Shown here piece after piece: positions 39,440 to 51,900 of a stretch of 64,000 nucleotides of DNA. Source of the stretch: Dictyophora rubrovolvata (lineage: Eukaryota > Basidiomycota > Agaricomycetes > Phallales > Phallaceae); NCBI GenBank assembly GCA_029959195.1, contig CP114120.1, forward strand, positions 1,674,001 to 1,738,000. The letters run 5' to 3'. How positions within the stretch are numbered: the stretch's first letter is position 1; every line of letters starts with the position of its first letter. Below the pieces are notes generated by a model. That model made no database searches, was not told the DNA's origin, and was given only the letters and a program-made list of their open reading frames with translations. Both the position numbers and the translations under genes were made by a program.

Positions 39440-41369
39440 TTAAGGTTCCCAGAACAACAGTTTGTCGGCCTTCCCATGAATATCTTTTATGGACTTGTGC
39501 CCAATGAGGCCCAATGTTATATGAAGTTCACAGAGGATGTTTCTGATTACGTTTTCCACCCCTGTTTCCCCTTCCAGGGCTAAGCCATAGACATACGGGC
39601 GGCCCACTAAGGAAAACCGTATAACCATTGTTAGGAAATGATTAAAGAATAAGGTAATCTGGCGCAGTTCATGACACTTACACAAGACAGCATTGGCTCC
39701 CAAAGCAACTGCCTTGATAATATCGCTACCTGTTCGTATCCCCGAGTCAAAGAGGACTGTGAACGACCCGTTAGCTTGGGCGGTTCGAATTGATTCGGAT
39801 TTCATTATCAGCTCCAATGCTCTCAAAGAAGCAATAGCACCATCAACTTGTCGTCCTCCTAAAAAACGGAAGGTTACGTTTTCAAACTTTATACCCTAAT
39901 TATAAGGAGACTCTGTTACGAACCATGGTTGGAAACTACAATTCCATCAACACCCATTTGTAAAGCCTTCTCAGCATCCTAAAGTAACAATCGTAGGTCG
40001 TGAGAGCTTGTTCAAATCCAGATATACTTAACATATACCTCTCTGGACTGTATTCCCTTCAATACGAACGGACCATCCCACAATGCTTTCAAAGATTCGA
40101 TTTCGTCCCAATTCCTAAAAATTCCGGAATTGATTTCCCCAATCCAGTCTAGGGACAGTTCTACGCGTCGTTTAACCTCCTGGTCGCCATCGAAGTAGGC
40201 TTTGTCATAAACAGACGGGTCATATGGCCAAGGAAGATATTCATTTGTAGGTTTCTCGTTATGTTTTGCCATGAAACCAGGGTCACTTGTTCCTACCTTT
40301 TCCGGTATAATTATTTCCATCTCTGTTGTATATTTGTGGGATTTACCTGTATTCCCACTCCATGAAGGAATGGCAAATAGACTCTTTCTAAATCGTGCCA
40401 TCTGTAACCCAGTAACATTGTATCGAGAGTCACGATCAAAGTCTGTTGAAAATTGTGCGTGTAAAAGTGCCCATTAGAAAGGTGGGAACGAAGAAAAATA
40501 GACAAATTTTCACCTTAAAGCCTTGCTCTTTAGCCCTTTTGAGGATTGAGCGAGTCACTGACTCAGTTCTCGGCCTGGTTAAGGGAAGAAACATGAGTCA
40601 AAGTACTGTCTCAAAATTAATGAACCTTACCAATATAACTGATACCACCGATGCCCATTTCCATTTGCTTCGGCGACTGATTCGATAGGGCGGGATGAAG
40701 CCGTGCTCATCGTAAAAACAACGCCAACTTTGCTGGCTGCTCTTGCGGCTGCCAATTCAGCATCGTCGTGCAGTATTCCCTGTACGCCGATGGGGGCCAA
40801 AATGACAGGGGAGGAGTATTTTACTCCGAAAAGCTCTACCTTGTAACATTGATTGACTTCTAACATTAATTTTGCATAGTGATCCTAACGCACTTCAAGG
40901 TTACGGTCCGAAGCATCCGTGAGCATTCGAGGGCTTTGAAGAAAGTCACGATTAGAGCGCGCATTGCATGGAGAGGTCTTATCTCATATACGTACATCAA
41001 TTTCCAATGATCGAATATAGCACGATTTGCTTTACAAGTCGAATCGGAGCCAGCACTGCCGGTGACATACCAGAATGCTCCTGTGCGTATTTCCAAATCT
41101 AGATGCAGATCTTCAAGTTGGTGATGAACATGATGCTACTGACCTAGATTATCTTTGAATTTATCCTTGAACTTCTCTTCAAGCTCGTCTGAAGTGCTCA
41201 CGGTACCAAGCACCGGGCGTTTACGAGAGGAATATAACGAGATTGCCCATGATCCGTACTTGGCAACTTGAGACACATCCGAGTCAGTGTTCTATAAGAT
41301 ACAAGAAGGATTAGTAAGATAGTATTAACAAGTGTATGATGATCGATGACTACACACCCCAGTAGACAT
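39440..41369 (-). CDS. FMN-dependent 2-hydroxyacid oxidase, lactate 2-monooxygenase-like
   Basis: Flavoenzyme that oxidises an L-2-hydroxyacid such as lactate or mandelate. The start MSTG (41369) is joined by an intron to NTDSDVSQVAKYGSWAISLY. Family blocks follow: AFWYVTGSAGSDSTCKANRA, SSPVILAPIGVQGILHDDAE, VVFTMSTASSRPIESVAEAN, GHRWYQLYW, FKTLIVTLDTMLLGYRWHDL, GPFVLKGIQS, then (after an intron) the VSNHGGRQVDGA active-site block with its catalytic His and Arg, and SFTVLFDSGIRTGSDIIKAV with GRPYVYGLALEGETGV, the phosphate-binding segment. There is no N-terminal cytochrome b5 domain, so this is not a cytochrome b2-type lactate dehydrogenase. About ten short introns. Exact substrate cannot be told from sequence. 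Confidence 0.88.
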
Positions 41370-42476
41370 TGAGTATAATTAAAGATATCGAAAGCTTTTT
41401 AGACCTGTCCGAAAAAATGGGTCGAGGTACTAATGAATTCAGTTCCTTAAGTAGTAAATTAGATCCTTCGATCGGATTCCGAAGCTATCATCCCCATTTG
41501 GGGAGTACCATAGCCGAAGGAACCAATGCAGGGTCGCCAACACGGCAAGCCGGTTAGTTCGCCAGTGGCACGACTGTTATAACCGACCATTGTTGCTTGC
41601 GTTCTATCTGTTGGCTATTGCTCTTCTCCATATATAATATATACGTAAACGGTAAATTGGATAAGAGGGACATCATCCGGACTCAGTGCCGCATGCATTG
41701 TGTATGTATGATGTATCACGGACGGGCATAAAGTCTCTCGTCTTCAATCCACTTGATACTAAATGGTTTATTGGTATGCTTTTTTAGGAGCCATCGCACA
41801 TGTCAGTGCCTCTGGCAACTTCTCTAAGTTTGCCAAGTGAAAGGTCTTGTAGGCACTAGTAGAGGCAATTGAAAGACGATCTTATTCTTATCAAATCGCG
41901 ATATTCTGTATACGGTATCTTTCGGTGGAACTGTACGCCTGACTCAAAAGTTGCCCACGCGGATCATGGGTCTAGGCTTTTTTTTATTCTCCCCTTGATC
42001 TCAAAGGGCCATTTATATATTCACAAATCACAAGCTTTAGAGTTCTTCCCTCAAGTTGGGAATCAATGTAGCACCTTACTAGTAGCTTCTTGTCGAACGA
42101 ACTTTAAGCAGACAATTGTACTACTTATGATTAGGAGTTTCAAAGTGATTATCAGCTCCAAAGTGTGAAGTTCTGACGCTGACATATCCTGTAGCAGTAG
42201 AAGCTCGGAGGTTATGGCCGCCGATGGTCTTGACAATGCACCAAGGTACCCTTCGACTTGTCTTGAATTATAGGTTGCGGTCTTCTTTTAAGAATCTAGT
42301 GCAACTTGTCAAATCCGCTCTCCCAGTCAACTCATTCGGGAGTTGCGTGGATACATATGCCGACTCTGCCGAAACCGGCTCAGCAGTTGCGCCAACCTGT
42401 GTGACAGACTTCCGGGGCGCAGCCTTTGCCACGATTTCTTTAAGCCACCACATCTAAAGTAAAGCAACACTACAAC
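41370..42476. promoter_or_regulatory. 1.1 kb divergent upstream region of the oxidase (-) and the BRI3-like gene (+)
   Basis: No gene supported on either strand. The region contains TA-rich stretches near 41630-41645. Open frames at 41369-41557, 41869-42168 and 42224-42457 have no family match. Confidence 0.4.
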
Positions 42477-43118
42477 ATGGTCAACGTAAGTTAATATTGC
42501 TATTAGTTCTTGTCTCGTTTCATTTTAGAACATCCATGGACAGGATAACCCGCCATCATACAGTGATTCTATCGCATCACCTCCAACAAAGCCCAGTCTT
42601 GTACCTGGTGAGTTGCAATCTCTTCGATAACAAAAATGGCTTTATTCCTGAGCTGAAAATCAAGAATCTAATGTCAACGACTCCAAATATCATGATACCG
42701 ATCATCTTCATGAAGGCCAGGAAGACCAGGTGCCTCTAATGCAAGCTGGACCTTCCGACTACCTACCGAGTCCAGTTCAAATTCCAACAATGCACTATTA
42801 TGTCAATCCAGTAACCGGCGAACAGATTGTTTCTCCTTTGCCACCATCGCATCCTGAAATGATTTGTTTACAAGAAGGGCACATTGGCCGGACCAGATTT
42901 GGATTACTTGGTACGTACTTCCGCCACGCCACTGCGGCTACTAAATATCCTTTTTTTATTTATTCTAAATTTCCTTGCATGCTGACTTGAGATTTTCACT
43001 AGGTGTCTTGGCTGCGGTATTCTGGTTCCCGTTAGGAATCGGATTATGTTTGTTAGATAGACGTGTTACGTGCGAACGATGTGGGCGTACAATTGAAGAC
43101 GGTGTTCTTTGTGGATAA
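42477..43118 (+). CDS. BRI3 / LITAF-like small membrane protein
   Basis: Small protein predicted to sit on endosomal or lysosomal membranes. Four exons join: MVN; NIHGQDNPPSYSDSIASPPT; a His/Asp/Glu-rich piece through DQVPLMQAGPSDYLPSPVQI; and the C-terminal core. The Pro-Pro-Ser-Tyr near the N-terminus is a PPxY motif, a likely ligand for WW-domain ubiquitin ligases of the Nedd4/Rsp5 type. The core has HIGRTRFGLLGVLAAVFWFP, a hydrophobic stretch with LGIGLCLLDRR, then CERCGRTIEDGVLCG, the half zinc motif seen in brain protein I3. Length is about 140 residues, normal for the family. Function in fungi is unknown. Confidence 0.75.
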
Positions 43119-44705
43119 TGTCACTACCTACATCATGGCACTACTTTTGTTGTTGGACACTTGCAAATCAAAGTGTATTTATTGTAATATCCTCTTCGGC
43201 ACTTTCTGGCGCTGGTTTAACTTGTGAGGCGACGTGAGGTTTTATAATATAACTTGGTATGGTCCGTCCCGGCGGTACTAGCATGCAGTGCACGCAGTAA
43301 CTACCTCGCATTTGGAGGCATGACAAACCACAAGATGCACCCGTTCAAACAGACATACCCAACCTAGTAATTTTTGATAGTGTGACTTTGACAGTTGATC
43401 TGACATCTGTCTCTACAATTGGAAACACTATATGTATCTCCGGCATTTAGCATTAGCGTCGAAACGTCTACAATTCCCCGGAGGATTTGTACTCCCTCGG
43501 ATAGTGGAACGTTCTTAGCACATCGCGCCAAGCTGGGGGATACATTTCAATCCGATTTGCTGTGGTGCTTTAACTAATCGGAAACGGTTTCGGAGACTGG
43601 CTTGGAACACAAATCTTGTAACGTTACAAGTCTAAACTTTGTCTGCACCAGCTATTCAGCAAATTCGAGTCCGGGCGGCCATCATAACAGGCGGGCATTA
43701 TAGTAAGACCTATTAGGTACTGGACACTTGTTAAGTTATTAGACTGAAGTTGGGGCTTGGGTCTTGGGTATTTTGAATTGCAGGGCCACTAAGTATTTAC
43801 TATACATCATAGCAAAGAGCGCGATCATAAAAACAGGAGCTAAAAAATCTGGCAGCTAGAGCTTGTTGAATTTCTAAAGCGATGCCAACTACTAATAGCA
43901 ATTAAACTTACTAAAAGGCATGATTAATGTATTTGGCGACGGCTATTTAACAATCAATCACATGTTTCTTTGCATTCCAATTCAGTTGACGAAGGTATGT
44001 GTGTACTCCAAGCAAAGAGATCTGGGCGGGCGATAAGATACCTTGGGAGAGAGAGGATGATGAATCGGCCATCAGCGCAAGGGTTGCGAACATTCGGAAT
44101 ATCGGGAAAGGAATTGTGGGACCCTCCGACACCCCTGCAAATTGCCATTTTTATTAGGTAGCACATCCTCGGGTGCAACTTGAAGTTTGAACGCGTACAA
44201 AGAATGACGGAATGGATCAACACTTTAACCTGGATTCTTAGGACTCAAATGGCACATAATACATATACTAGTCCTATTGTTCTGGTAAATATAGTCACGC
44301 CGAGTGGAGTGTGAGTTATGTAATTAAGATAGGTTATTGATATGTATAGAGAAGTAAGTATCTTGTGGTTATCGTGGCATTTTATCAAAATAAATTCTCA
44401 TTTGACTCACTCGGGAAAGGTTCTCAGAGGTTCTCCTGTTCTTATTGTTTTCGGTCAACTTTGCTTCTCGTGGCTTCTCAGAATGAAACCACATGATTAC
44501 GTTGGCCACCTTACATAATGATGATGGTGCCCTCGGCATTGGAATTCACGCTTTCAACCTCCGCTTCACGCGTCCACACGCACACACACACGCACAACCG
44601 GTGCGAACAACGCACTCCTCCTGTTCAGCGCATCCTTTTCTCAGGTACTACTCAAAGAAAATACAACCAAGTACAGCCAAGAAAACATACGGCAAAATCA
44701 TCCGA
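43119..44705. other. Intergenic 1.6 kb; no gene supported
   Basis: 3' of the BRI3-like gene and 5' of centrin. There is a TGACTCA string at 44403-44409, the core site of Gcn4/AP-1 type bZIP proteins, about 300 bases upstream of the centrin start. A CA-rich run at 44575-44595 is short. The open frame that runs into centrin from 44493 uses an upstream ATG, and its extra 71 residues (rich in His and Thr) look like translated 5' leader. Confidence 0.4.
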
Positions 44706-45761
44706 ATGTACTCTTCATCCGCCGTCAAATCAAAACGTCGCGCAGTCCACCCCCGCCCGGAACTGAGCGATGAACAAAAACAAGAAGTCAAGGAAGCGTT
44801 CGAATTGTTCGACACGGACAAGGATGGCTGTATAGATTATCACGAGCTTAAAGTTGCCATGCGCGCGCTGGGCTTTGATCTCAAAAAAGCCGAGGTCTTG
44901 AAAATCTTGCGCGACCACGATAAGACAGGCCACGGTCTGATGGATTTCGAAGATTTTGCAAAAGTTAGTGAGTAAAAAAAAATCATCATTTCCATCTTGA
45001 TCCATCTACGTCAATTAACGGACTCTCCTCGACCCTTACTTTCTCCGGTATATCTTCATTTCCCTACTCTACCCCTTTTCGTCTCAATGCGCCGCTTACC
45101 GTTACTGTCCTGCTTCCGTCCCCGCATAATACACAACGTACCGCCTCTCGGCCTGCGCATTCCCTTAATTGCATCATTGCTTGATAAATACAGTGAGCGA
45201 GAAAATTCTGGCACGAGATCCTCTGGATGAGATAAGGAGAGCTTTTCAATTATTCGATGACCACAACACTGGTAAAATCTCAATTCGGGATTTGCGGCGA
45301 GTCGCAAAGGAGATTGGTGAGAAACTCGATGACGATGAGCTGTGCGTCTTCTTTTTTCGCCCTTATCCGTTTTTATTTTCCCCCGTTTCCCATCCCATCC
45401 CATGCCTTCCTTCCCTCCTTCCCCCTCTTCTTCCTTTCTCTTTCCTTTTCAAATTGCCACTATTATCAATTCACAACCTTAATTTCGTTTCTATATCTTC
45501 TCTTTTTCCCACTTAACCCGGCTATAACCGTGTTCCATCGATTATTGGATGGATTTCCTATCTAATTTTTTATTATTATCACTCTTCAAAATCCCTTTTT
45601 TTAAAAAAAACTATGATGACGATGTTAACTTATTTTTTTTCTCTCCCTCTTCTTCAATTTTCAATTCATATAGCCAGGCCATGATTGACGAGTTCGACTT
45701 GGATCAAGATGGCGAAATTAATGAACAAGAATTCTTCGCAATCATGACAGACGACGCATGA
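44706..45761 (+). CDS. CDC31: Centrin (Cdc31)
   Basis: EF-hand calcium-binding protein of the spindle pole body, also used in nuclear pore/TREX-2 mRNA export and XPC-type repair complexes. Three exons. The start [20 protein letters not shown] gives the usual short basic tail. EF-hands 1 ([12 protein letters not shown]) and 4 ([12 protein letters not shown]) look competent; 2 ([14 protein letters not shown]) and 3 ([12 protein letters not shown]) are partly degenerate, as is common. [20 protein letters not shown] and [15 protein letters not shown] are typical. Total about 165 residues. The two introns, 44968-45193 (226 nt) and 45342-45673 (332 nt), are much longer than others in the window and pyrimidine-rich. 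An upstream ATG at 44493 is not favoured. Confidence 0.93.
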
Positions 45762-46783
45762 TACCCTTCCGGAGAATTCACCTCGAACCCGTAGAATTCC
45801 CTTGTGTCCCGCCTGACCTATCTGTTCTCCCGAGGCAATTTATACTATAATCGGTAATTGGTCTGAGTGGGTGGTTACTGTTGTGATGCATTTTTTTTAT
45901 TTTCGAAAATTCGAGACTTGGCACTTCTTTTTCTTTTCTCCCTTTACGTATGTAAATTCATATGTATAAAAGCATACTATCAAAGAATACTACTATTTGA
46001 CGTGTATCATGTACTAATAATGATAATGTTACAAATTGCTATGGTAGTGACATTTATAGTTCACTGAAAACGACAGTCCGCACCGCTTTGTTTACATTTG
46101 TTAGCGTGTGTCTGTGAAAATTAAGAAGAAAAAGATAAAGAGCACGGTATAATATCCTGTACGTCTAATTCGGGGGCGGGGGTAGACAAGGAAAAAAAGG
46201 AGAGGGGAGTGGGTCAGATAGAATACAACATGGTCGTAAAAGGTCGTTAAAGAAAAAAGGGTAAAGGACCAATCAATAATTCCCCGAGACCCTGAAAACA
46301 CCTAGGTACCGACATCAATAAACCCAAATAGAACGAAAACACGAAAGAGTCGGTTGTGATGGCCTTTGCCAAACAGGAGAGGGGGGAGGTATACGGGTAG
46401 ATGACGAACCGAAGCATGAAGACTAGTGAAATGGAAAGTGGAAAGAAGGAGGAAAAGGTAGGATGGCTGTCATTATAATTGTCCGAGAGAAGATCAATAA
46501 ATTTATCATAAGAGGAGCCCAAGTCATCGCACCTTGCCGACTCTGATTGATTTAAGACAGAGAGAGAGGGAGGGAGAGAGGGAGGGAGAGAGGGAGGGAG
46601 GGAGTGGGAAAAAAATTGGGCATAAGGTAGGAGAAAAAATGGAGTTGAGTGATAATACATATAGATTGATAACAGGGTAAAAAGGCTGAAGGATACATAT
46701 AACGAAAAAGAGGGAGACGAGGAATAGCCCATCAAAGGAAATTGAGCAAGAAAAAACGGGATATATTCTCTAGGGGAGCCTCT
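45762..46783. other. Intergenic 1.0 kb between convergent centrin and zinc-finger genes
   Basis: No gene supported. This should hold the 3' UTRs of both genes. It is purine-rich on the plus strand from 46100 on and includes a GA-rich low-complexity tract. Confidence 0.4.
46557..46605. repeat. GA-rich simple repeat
   Basis: About 49 bases made of GAGAGAGGGAGGGAGA-like units on the plus strand. It lies in the probable 3' UTR of the zinc-finger gene, where it would be CT-rich in the transcript. Confidence 0.85.
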
Positions 46784-48179
46784 CTATGTCGGTGAACGTT
46801 TCCGGGCGTTAGGAAGCTGGTACCCGTGGGGGATATCTTCTTTACGATGGACATGTAAATGTTGGAACAAATTATCTCGTCTGCTAAAAGATTTATTGCA
46901 ATCTTTGGCAGGACAAGCGAATGCTAAAATAAAAAAATAAAAATTGAATTATCAAATTAAAAGGCCATTATTTTTAAAACTTACGTTTAACATTCGAATG
47001 AATTGAGTTCTGATGCCGCTTCAAATGTTCATTACGTTGAAAACATAGTCCACAGGCGCATAGGTAAGGTCGGTCGTTCTTTACACCTGCAGCGGCCATT
47101 GCATCAACGACTTCTAACGCGTTTTCCACAGTCCCGTAAACAGCCTTTATAGTAGGCACATGTCTCCCTCTACTCTTCTTCTGAATATTCCAATCAACCC
47201 GGGATGAGGAAGCGGTATTTCTGGCGGCAGGTCTACGACCAGCTCCATTCCGAGATGGAACGGAGCCGGACGACAGAGTAGATTGTGAAACCGAGGGAAA
47301 TGGCGGAGGGATAAAGTTAACTGGGTTAGGTGTATCGCTTTCGGAAGTATAATTGTCATAAGATTCTTCATATTGGGGAGATGGCGTCCCAAAGTGTGGC
47401 GACATCGTGTGCTCTTCCTTGATCAGTTGTTCATTTCCAGGATGGGAATCTGCGAGACCCGGGGCAAGCATGAGTAAAGTGGGACTCATTGCTAAAGGCA
47501 GCGAGTGACGCTCTGGGGTGGACTGTTCTAGTTTGACAGCCGAGGGATCAAAAGCTGGCGGGGACGATGATGGAATATGGTGAAGTTCGGACCATACTTG
47601 GTCGGGATGGATTCCTGTAGGCTGCGGGGGAATGGAAGCGGAGGAGATGTCGTTAAACTGCCATGAAGAATCGATATTGAAGGCGGTTGTCGGTGGTGGC
47701 ATAACAACGTTGTCTTTGGGACTAGCGGCGAGTGGAAGAGAATTGGAAGAAAACGGAGAATCTGGTAAAAAGGAAAAAGAAAACGGCGACGACTGAGGAT
47801 TTGTCGTTGTTCCCGGAGTGGTATAATATGAATTGGGTGGGAGAGGTATCGGAAAAGTGGAATTCAACTTTTCTACGGTAGCTGAAACGGAAATGGGGGA
47901 TTGGTTTGGAAATGAGCTGGAAGGGGTCTGGATATAAGGCGAATTGTGTGTTGTGGCAAAGGAGTCGTAAACGGGAGTGAATGGACGAGATATTTCGGGG
48001 CTGTTGGTGTTACTATAACTGCTCCGAGGAACTGAGGACCAATTGATGAGAGCATCGGGATCGTCGAATGGCTCTTGCTGATTTGAGTTCGATTGTAGCG
48101 TCGAGTAGTAATAATCGAGTGGTTGCTGTTGGTCACCACCAGAACGGGATTGCTGGTAATATAGCTGCTGCTGCTGTTG

Positions 48180-48211
<32 letters not shown>

Positions 48212-48401
48212 GGTGGTGGTGACTAGCATATTCGTCGACGCGAAGAGGAGAGAAATTGAACCCTTGGGGTTGAGGACGTTGCTGCGGGCGAGAAGGCATA
48301 TCAGCAGCAGAGGGTTTCTGTTGAAGATATGCGTCTTGCGATCGTGTGTCTGGAAGGTTATTGCGAGGGGACAAGGCGTGATGATGACTTGAGTAATGCA
48401 T
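46784..48401 (-). CDS. C2H2 zinc-finger transcription factor, low-complexity N-terminus
   Basis: Probable sequence-specific DNA-binding regulator. Two exons; the intron is about 60 nt near 46926-46985. The N-terminal 400 or so residues are low complexity: a His run then a Gln run (about residues 60-80), then Ser/Pro/Thr-rich sequence with the acidic patches typical of activators. Two C2H2 fingers end the protein. Finger 1 reads YLCACGLCFQRNEHLKRHQN with SIH; it has only one residue between the first two cysteines if normal 12-residue spacing to His is kept. Finger 2 is FACPAKDCNKSFSRRDNLFQ plus HLHVH, with C-x4-C-x12-H-x3-H. The EHLKRH and RRDNLFQH patterns recall Msn2/Ste12-type fungal regulators. 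The exact family is not clear. Confidence 0.85.
48164..48222 (-). repeat. CAG/CAA and CAC microsatellite coding poly-Gln and poly-His
   Basis: A tract of triplet repeats, on the plus strand CTG/TTG followed by GTG, encodes about 11 Gln preceded by 8 His in the zinc-finger protein. Such tracts vary in length between strains. Confidence 0.9.
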
Positions 48402-48964
48402 CCGCGGGATATATATATATATTTATACTATAAGCTTTCTGAAGTTAATATATTTTTTTTTTCTAAAAACAAACAAAAGAGCAAGTGGCAGTGTGATGCC
48501 TACCGGTACCGGAATGAGTAAAGCCTGACGATTAACCACGTCTGGATGGGTAGAAGTATGGGAAAACAAGCACTCGTGAAGAGTCGTGAAGACGCCGATG
48601 GGCGATGGAGAGATGATTAGTGTGGAAGAAGGCAGAGAAGAGGGAGAAGAAGAAAGAGGCGGGGAGGGAGGGAAGGGCGGTATTTATACGATGCAGAGAG
48701 AGCAGAGGGAGCATATGCTAGGGCAATGAAATAAGCGCTGGAGCAGACGGTGGCGGGGGTGCACTACTCACAGTCCTCGTGAGTGCTAGTCAAGTATTAT
48801 ATCTCTCAAGCACTCGTAGCCTCGTTTCATAGCATTTACCGCTTTTGGAAAACACCGGTACCCCGGAGACCCCGCCTTTTTTCAGAATTGGCTTTTGACC
48901 CCCGTTTTGAGAACAAATTAAATAAAAATCAATCAATCAATTATCTAAATTATTTTCACCCTTG

Positions 48965-48993
48965 AAAATAAATAAATAAATAAATAAATAAAT
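48965..48993. repeat. (AAAT)n microsatellite
   Basis: About seven copies of the tetramer AAAT/AATA, uninterrupted, in the non-coding desert. Confidence 0.9.
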
Positions 48994-51900
48994 TATATTC
49001 TCCAATTGCGTAAGCAGGCACGTGAGTCAGACACGTACTGCTGCAGCCTGTCTGCATTGCCTTCGCCTTCGCCTCCCCGTATTTCCCCCCTCACAGTGGC
49101 TGCGCAGGTACAGTTCATTCCGTCTCTAAAGCAGACACAGTGTCAAGCCAGTGAATGGGTTCGGGGGGGAAAATGTTTCTAAATCCGCACCAACATCATA
49201 TTGTTGTGATTTATTACAATTCTATTCTATGTACATTTTGCTTCGCTAATCACCACCATCGCTCGTCTCTTTTCAACTCATTTCTTCTCCCGGCTTCACT
49301 CGCCTATTAGTACTTCAATCCGTACATACTTTCTCTGCTGTTACTTTACCTAACAATCCTCTCCACATATTACTATGACTGTACCCGTCATCTCCGCCCA
49401 CTCATACTTCACCTTTTTGAATCCGAGTCTATTCAAATGTCAAAAGTTCTATACACACACACATGCACACACATATATTTACCCTTTATCTTGAATCACA
49501 TTGCAGTTTCGGAATTCATAGCCCCTAGCATGTCCCCATTTTGCTGCGCAAACATACATACACACACTGTCTTTCTTCCTTGCAGAAATTCGGAGCGGAT
49601 CCTTTTTCTCTTCTTTCGACAGCCTTACCTTTGTCTGTCAGTTTGTTTGTTTGTTTGTGGTAATGTTGCTGATTTGATAGCTGCTACTGTGGCGTACACC
49701 TCTTGCTGTTTGCTATACAAGCAGCCCCATCAATCATATACCACGTAAACTATGGGACGGGGGAAAAAAATGAATGGTGGAGGAGCACTGAATATAGCAC
49801 CTAACCGAGGTTCTTCGCGGGAGACCCTCATAATCAGTCACAATCATTTCCTGGCAGACAGATAAATAACCGAGCGAAAAGAGATCAATACTCAACTTGA
49901 CTTTATTATATAGAGCCATTGTCACGTAGCCACCACCACTAGAAGGTCAATGAAAAAGATATCCGTGAGTTGTAGCGCGATCGGTTCATTCCTGAATAAT
50001 CCCAAAAGCAGTAACCAAGTGCTTCATTTCTCAATAAGCCACGAGAGCGTATCAAGTTAGGCTAACTTTCCCTCCCTTTTTTTCCCGTCCCCAGGAGGTC
50101 TCGGCGGTCATAAACGTCACTCTCACGGGACGTCAGAGAGCTATTCCTAGCAAGCAAAACTGGTACCAAAGACGCTGCGGACCGCATTGTCTGTCCGTCC
50201 CTCTCTCGCGACTCATATTGCCATCTCTAAAAAGAAAAAAAAATCAATATTCTATTGAGAAAAACACATGGACTCGAACCTTCTCGTTAATAAATTTCGC
50301 CTCGTAAAATAGGTTTAATTGCCTCACCCCATATATAGATAAATGACCAGAAAATACAACACTGACAAATAGCCAGTTTAAGAAGATCTCGTCTGTTGAG
50401 TAGCAATTCCTGATTGGCAAAGGGGTTTTTTTCATACCGCCAGAACGGTACGAGCAAGTCATAAACCACAACCTTATCTCGAGAAGCTTCTCCTCGGATA
50501 GCTTCTTTTCCCTAAAATGGTAATACACAAGTGGTGGCTGAAGCTGAGAACCAAAACAACTGTTAACCAATACTCGGTATTTCCTATGTTGGAGGGTCAA
50601 TTGTCACTCTCTCGATGGCACGTCAATCCCATCCATTAATTACCAGCCCAGTCGCAGAACAGGGAATATGCGAGCCTTAAAAGAGTGAACGAGTGCGATC
50701 TCAAGGCCTTTCGACGATGACGTATAACCATGCAGTACAGTTTCGTTCTAGGGGGAAGGACAATGGGAGAGGGGCGGAGGGGCGGATTACACAAGTGTGC
50801 CCTATCATCGCGGCAGAGCCTGGGAAAATAAGGACACTCGAGAGGTTTACTCGAAAATGCGTAGTTTGTTTGTCCGGATCATCCAAATCGGGTCGCTATT
50901 AGATCCCATGACTGTTCGATTTCTGGGGCGGGATCTGTGCAAAGTACATTAAATAAAACATAACCTGTTTTTTTTTTTCCACCGGCGTTTCACACCAATG
51001 GTTCTACGGTCTAGGTTGTCCGTGAATGCGCATTTTCAAAAGTCTGTCGTGTTTGTTGCGGTGTTCGCTTTAATCCGCTTTTGGCTGTGGACCATTTGTC
51101 GTGGGCAAAGAGGCAATCCCCCCTCTTTTAGTGAGTTGCGTTTGGAATGTATTATAAAGGAAAACTCTTTTCTTTTCTTTTTTTGAGACCATAGCTCTTG
51201 TAATGACGTAGTGGAAGCGGAAGGACATACTGTAATGTTCCTAACAATAGAACCCGGCGTATACGGTGGCTATCAGATCAAGATTAAGAATGGAAAGTTG
51301 ATTGATAATGAGAATCCTATAGATAGATATATGCCAGTATGCGGGGGGGGGAGGGGAGGGTTAATAGTATATACATACTTAGTCCAGTTGTCGAGACCTA
51401 CTTACCCAGATACTACCCGCAACGCAGACGGACCGGGTGGGAAGGTTTACTATGCCAAAAATGAATGGGACAAAAATGTATTAAAAGAAAAGGTCTTCCC
51501 TATTCTTTTTTAAAAGAACTTGTAAAGCCGCCTGGAAGACAAAATAGAAAATAGGAGAGCGCGTCCAAATAGAATTTGGGATTTGATAGACTGACAAGGG
51601 CACAGCCAATAATAGCGTGCGTACTGAAGCATTTCTGGGAAAAGGAAGCATTAATCAGTGTGAATACATGCATGGAGCCTGAAACCTGGAAGACGGCGGA
51701 TCGGAAGGGTCGATGCGGGCTGGACTGTCGGTTGTATTCGTATTCCAAGGCTGTGTGAGGGGCGGCGCGGATGAATTTGAATTGTAGTGCTTGATAGTGC
51801 TTGATGTGGTGGTCGGTCGATCATGTATAATCAGAGTTCGGGAGACCGGGAGAAAAACAGCGAAAGACTAGAATAAAAAGAGCGATTGTTTTGAATTTAA

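Noticed and set aside
39440-41369. Cytochrome b2-type L-lactate dehydrogenase
   Set aside because: No heme-binding cytochrome b5 domain upstream; the N-terminus is that of lactate monooxygenase-like oxidases.
44493-44705. Longer centrin starting at an upstream in-frame ATG
   Set aside because: The extension is His/Thr/Arg-rich and unlike any centrin tail; it reads as 5' leader with CA-rich sequence.
48173-48222. Poly-His run read as an engineered tag
   Set aside because: It is next to a Gln run in a natural low-complexity activator region with mixed codons and microsatellite origin.
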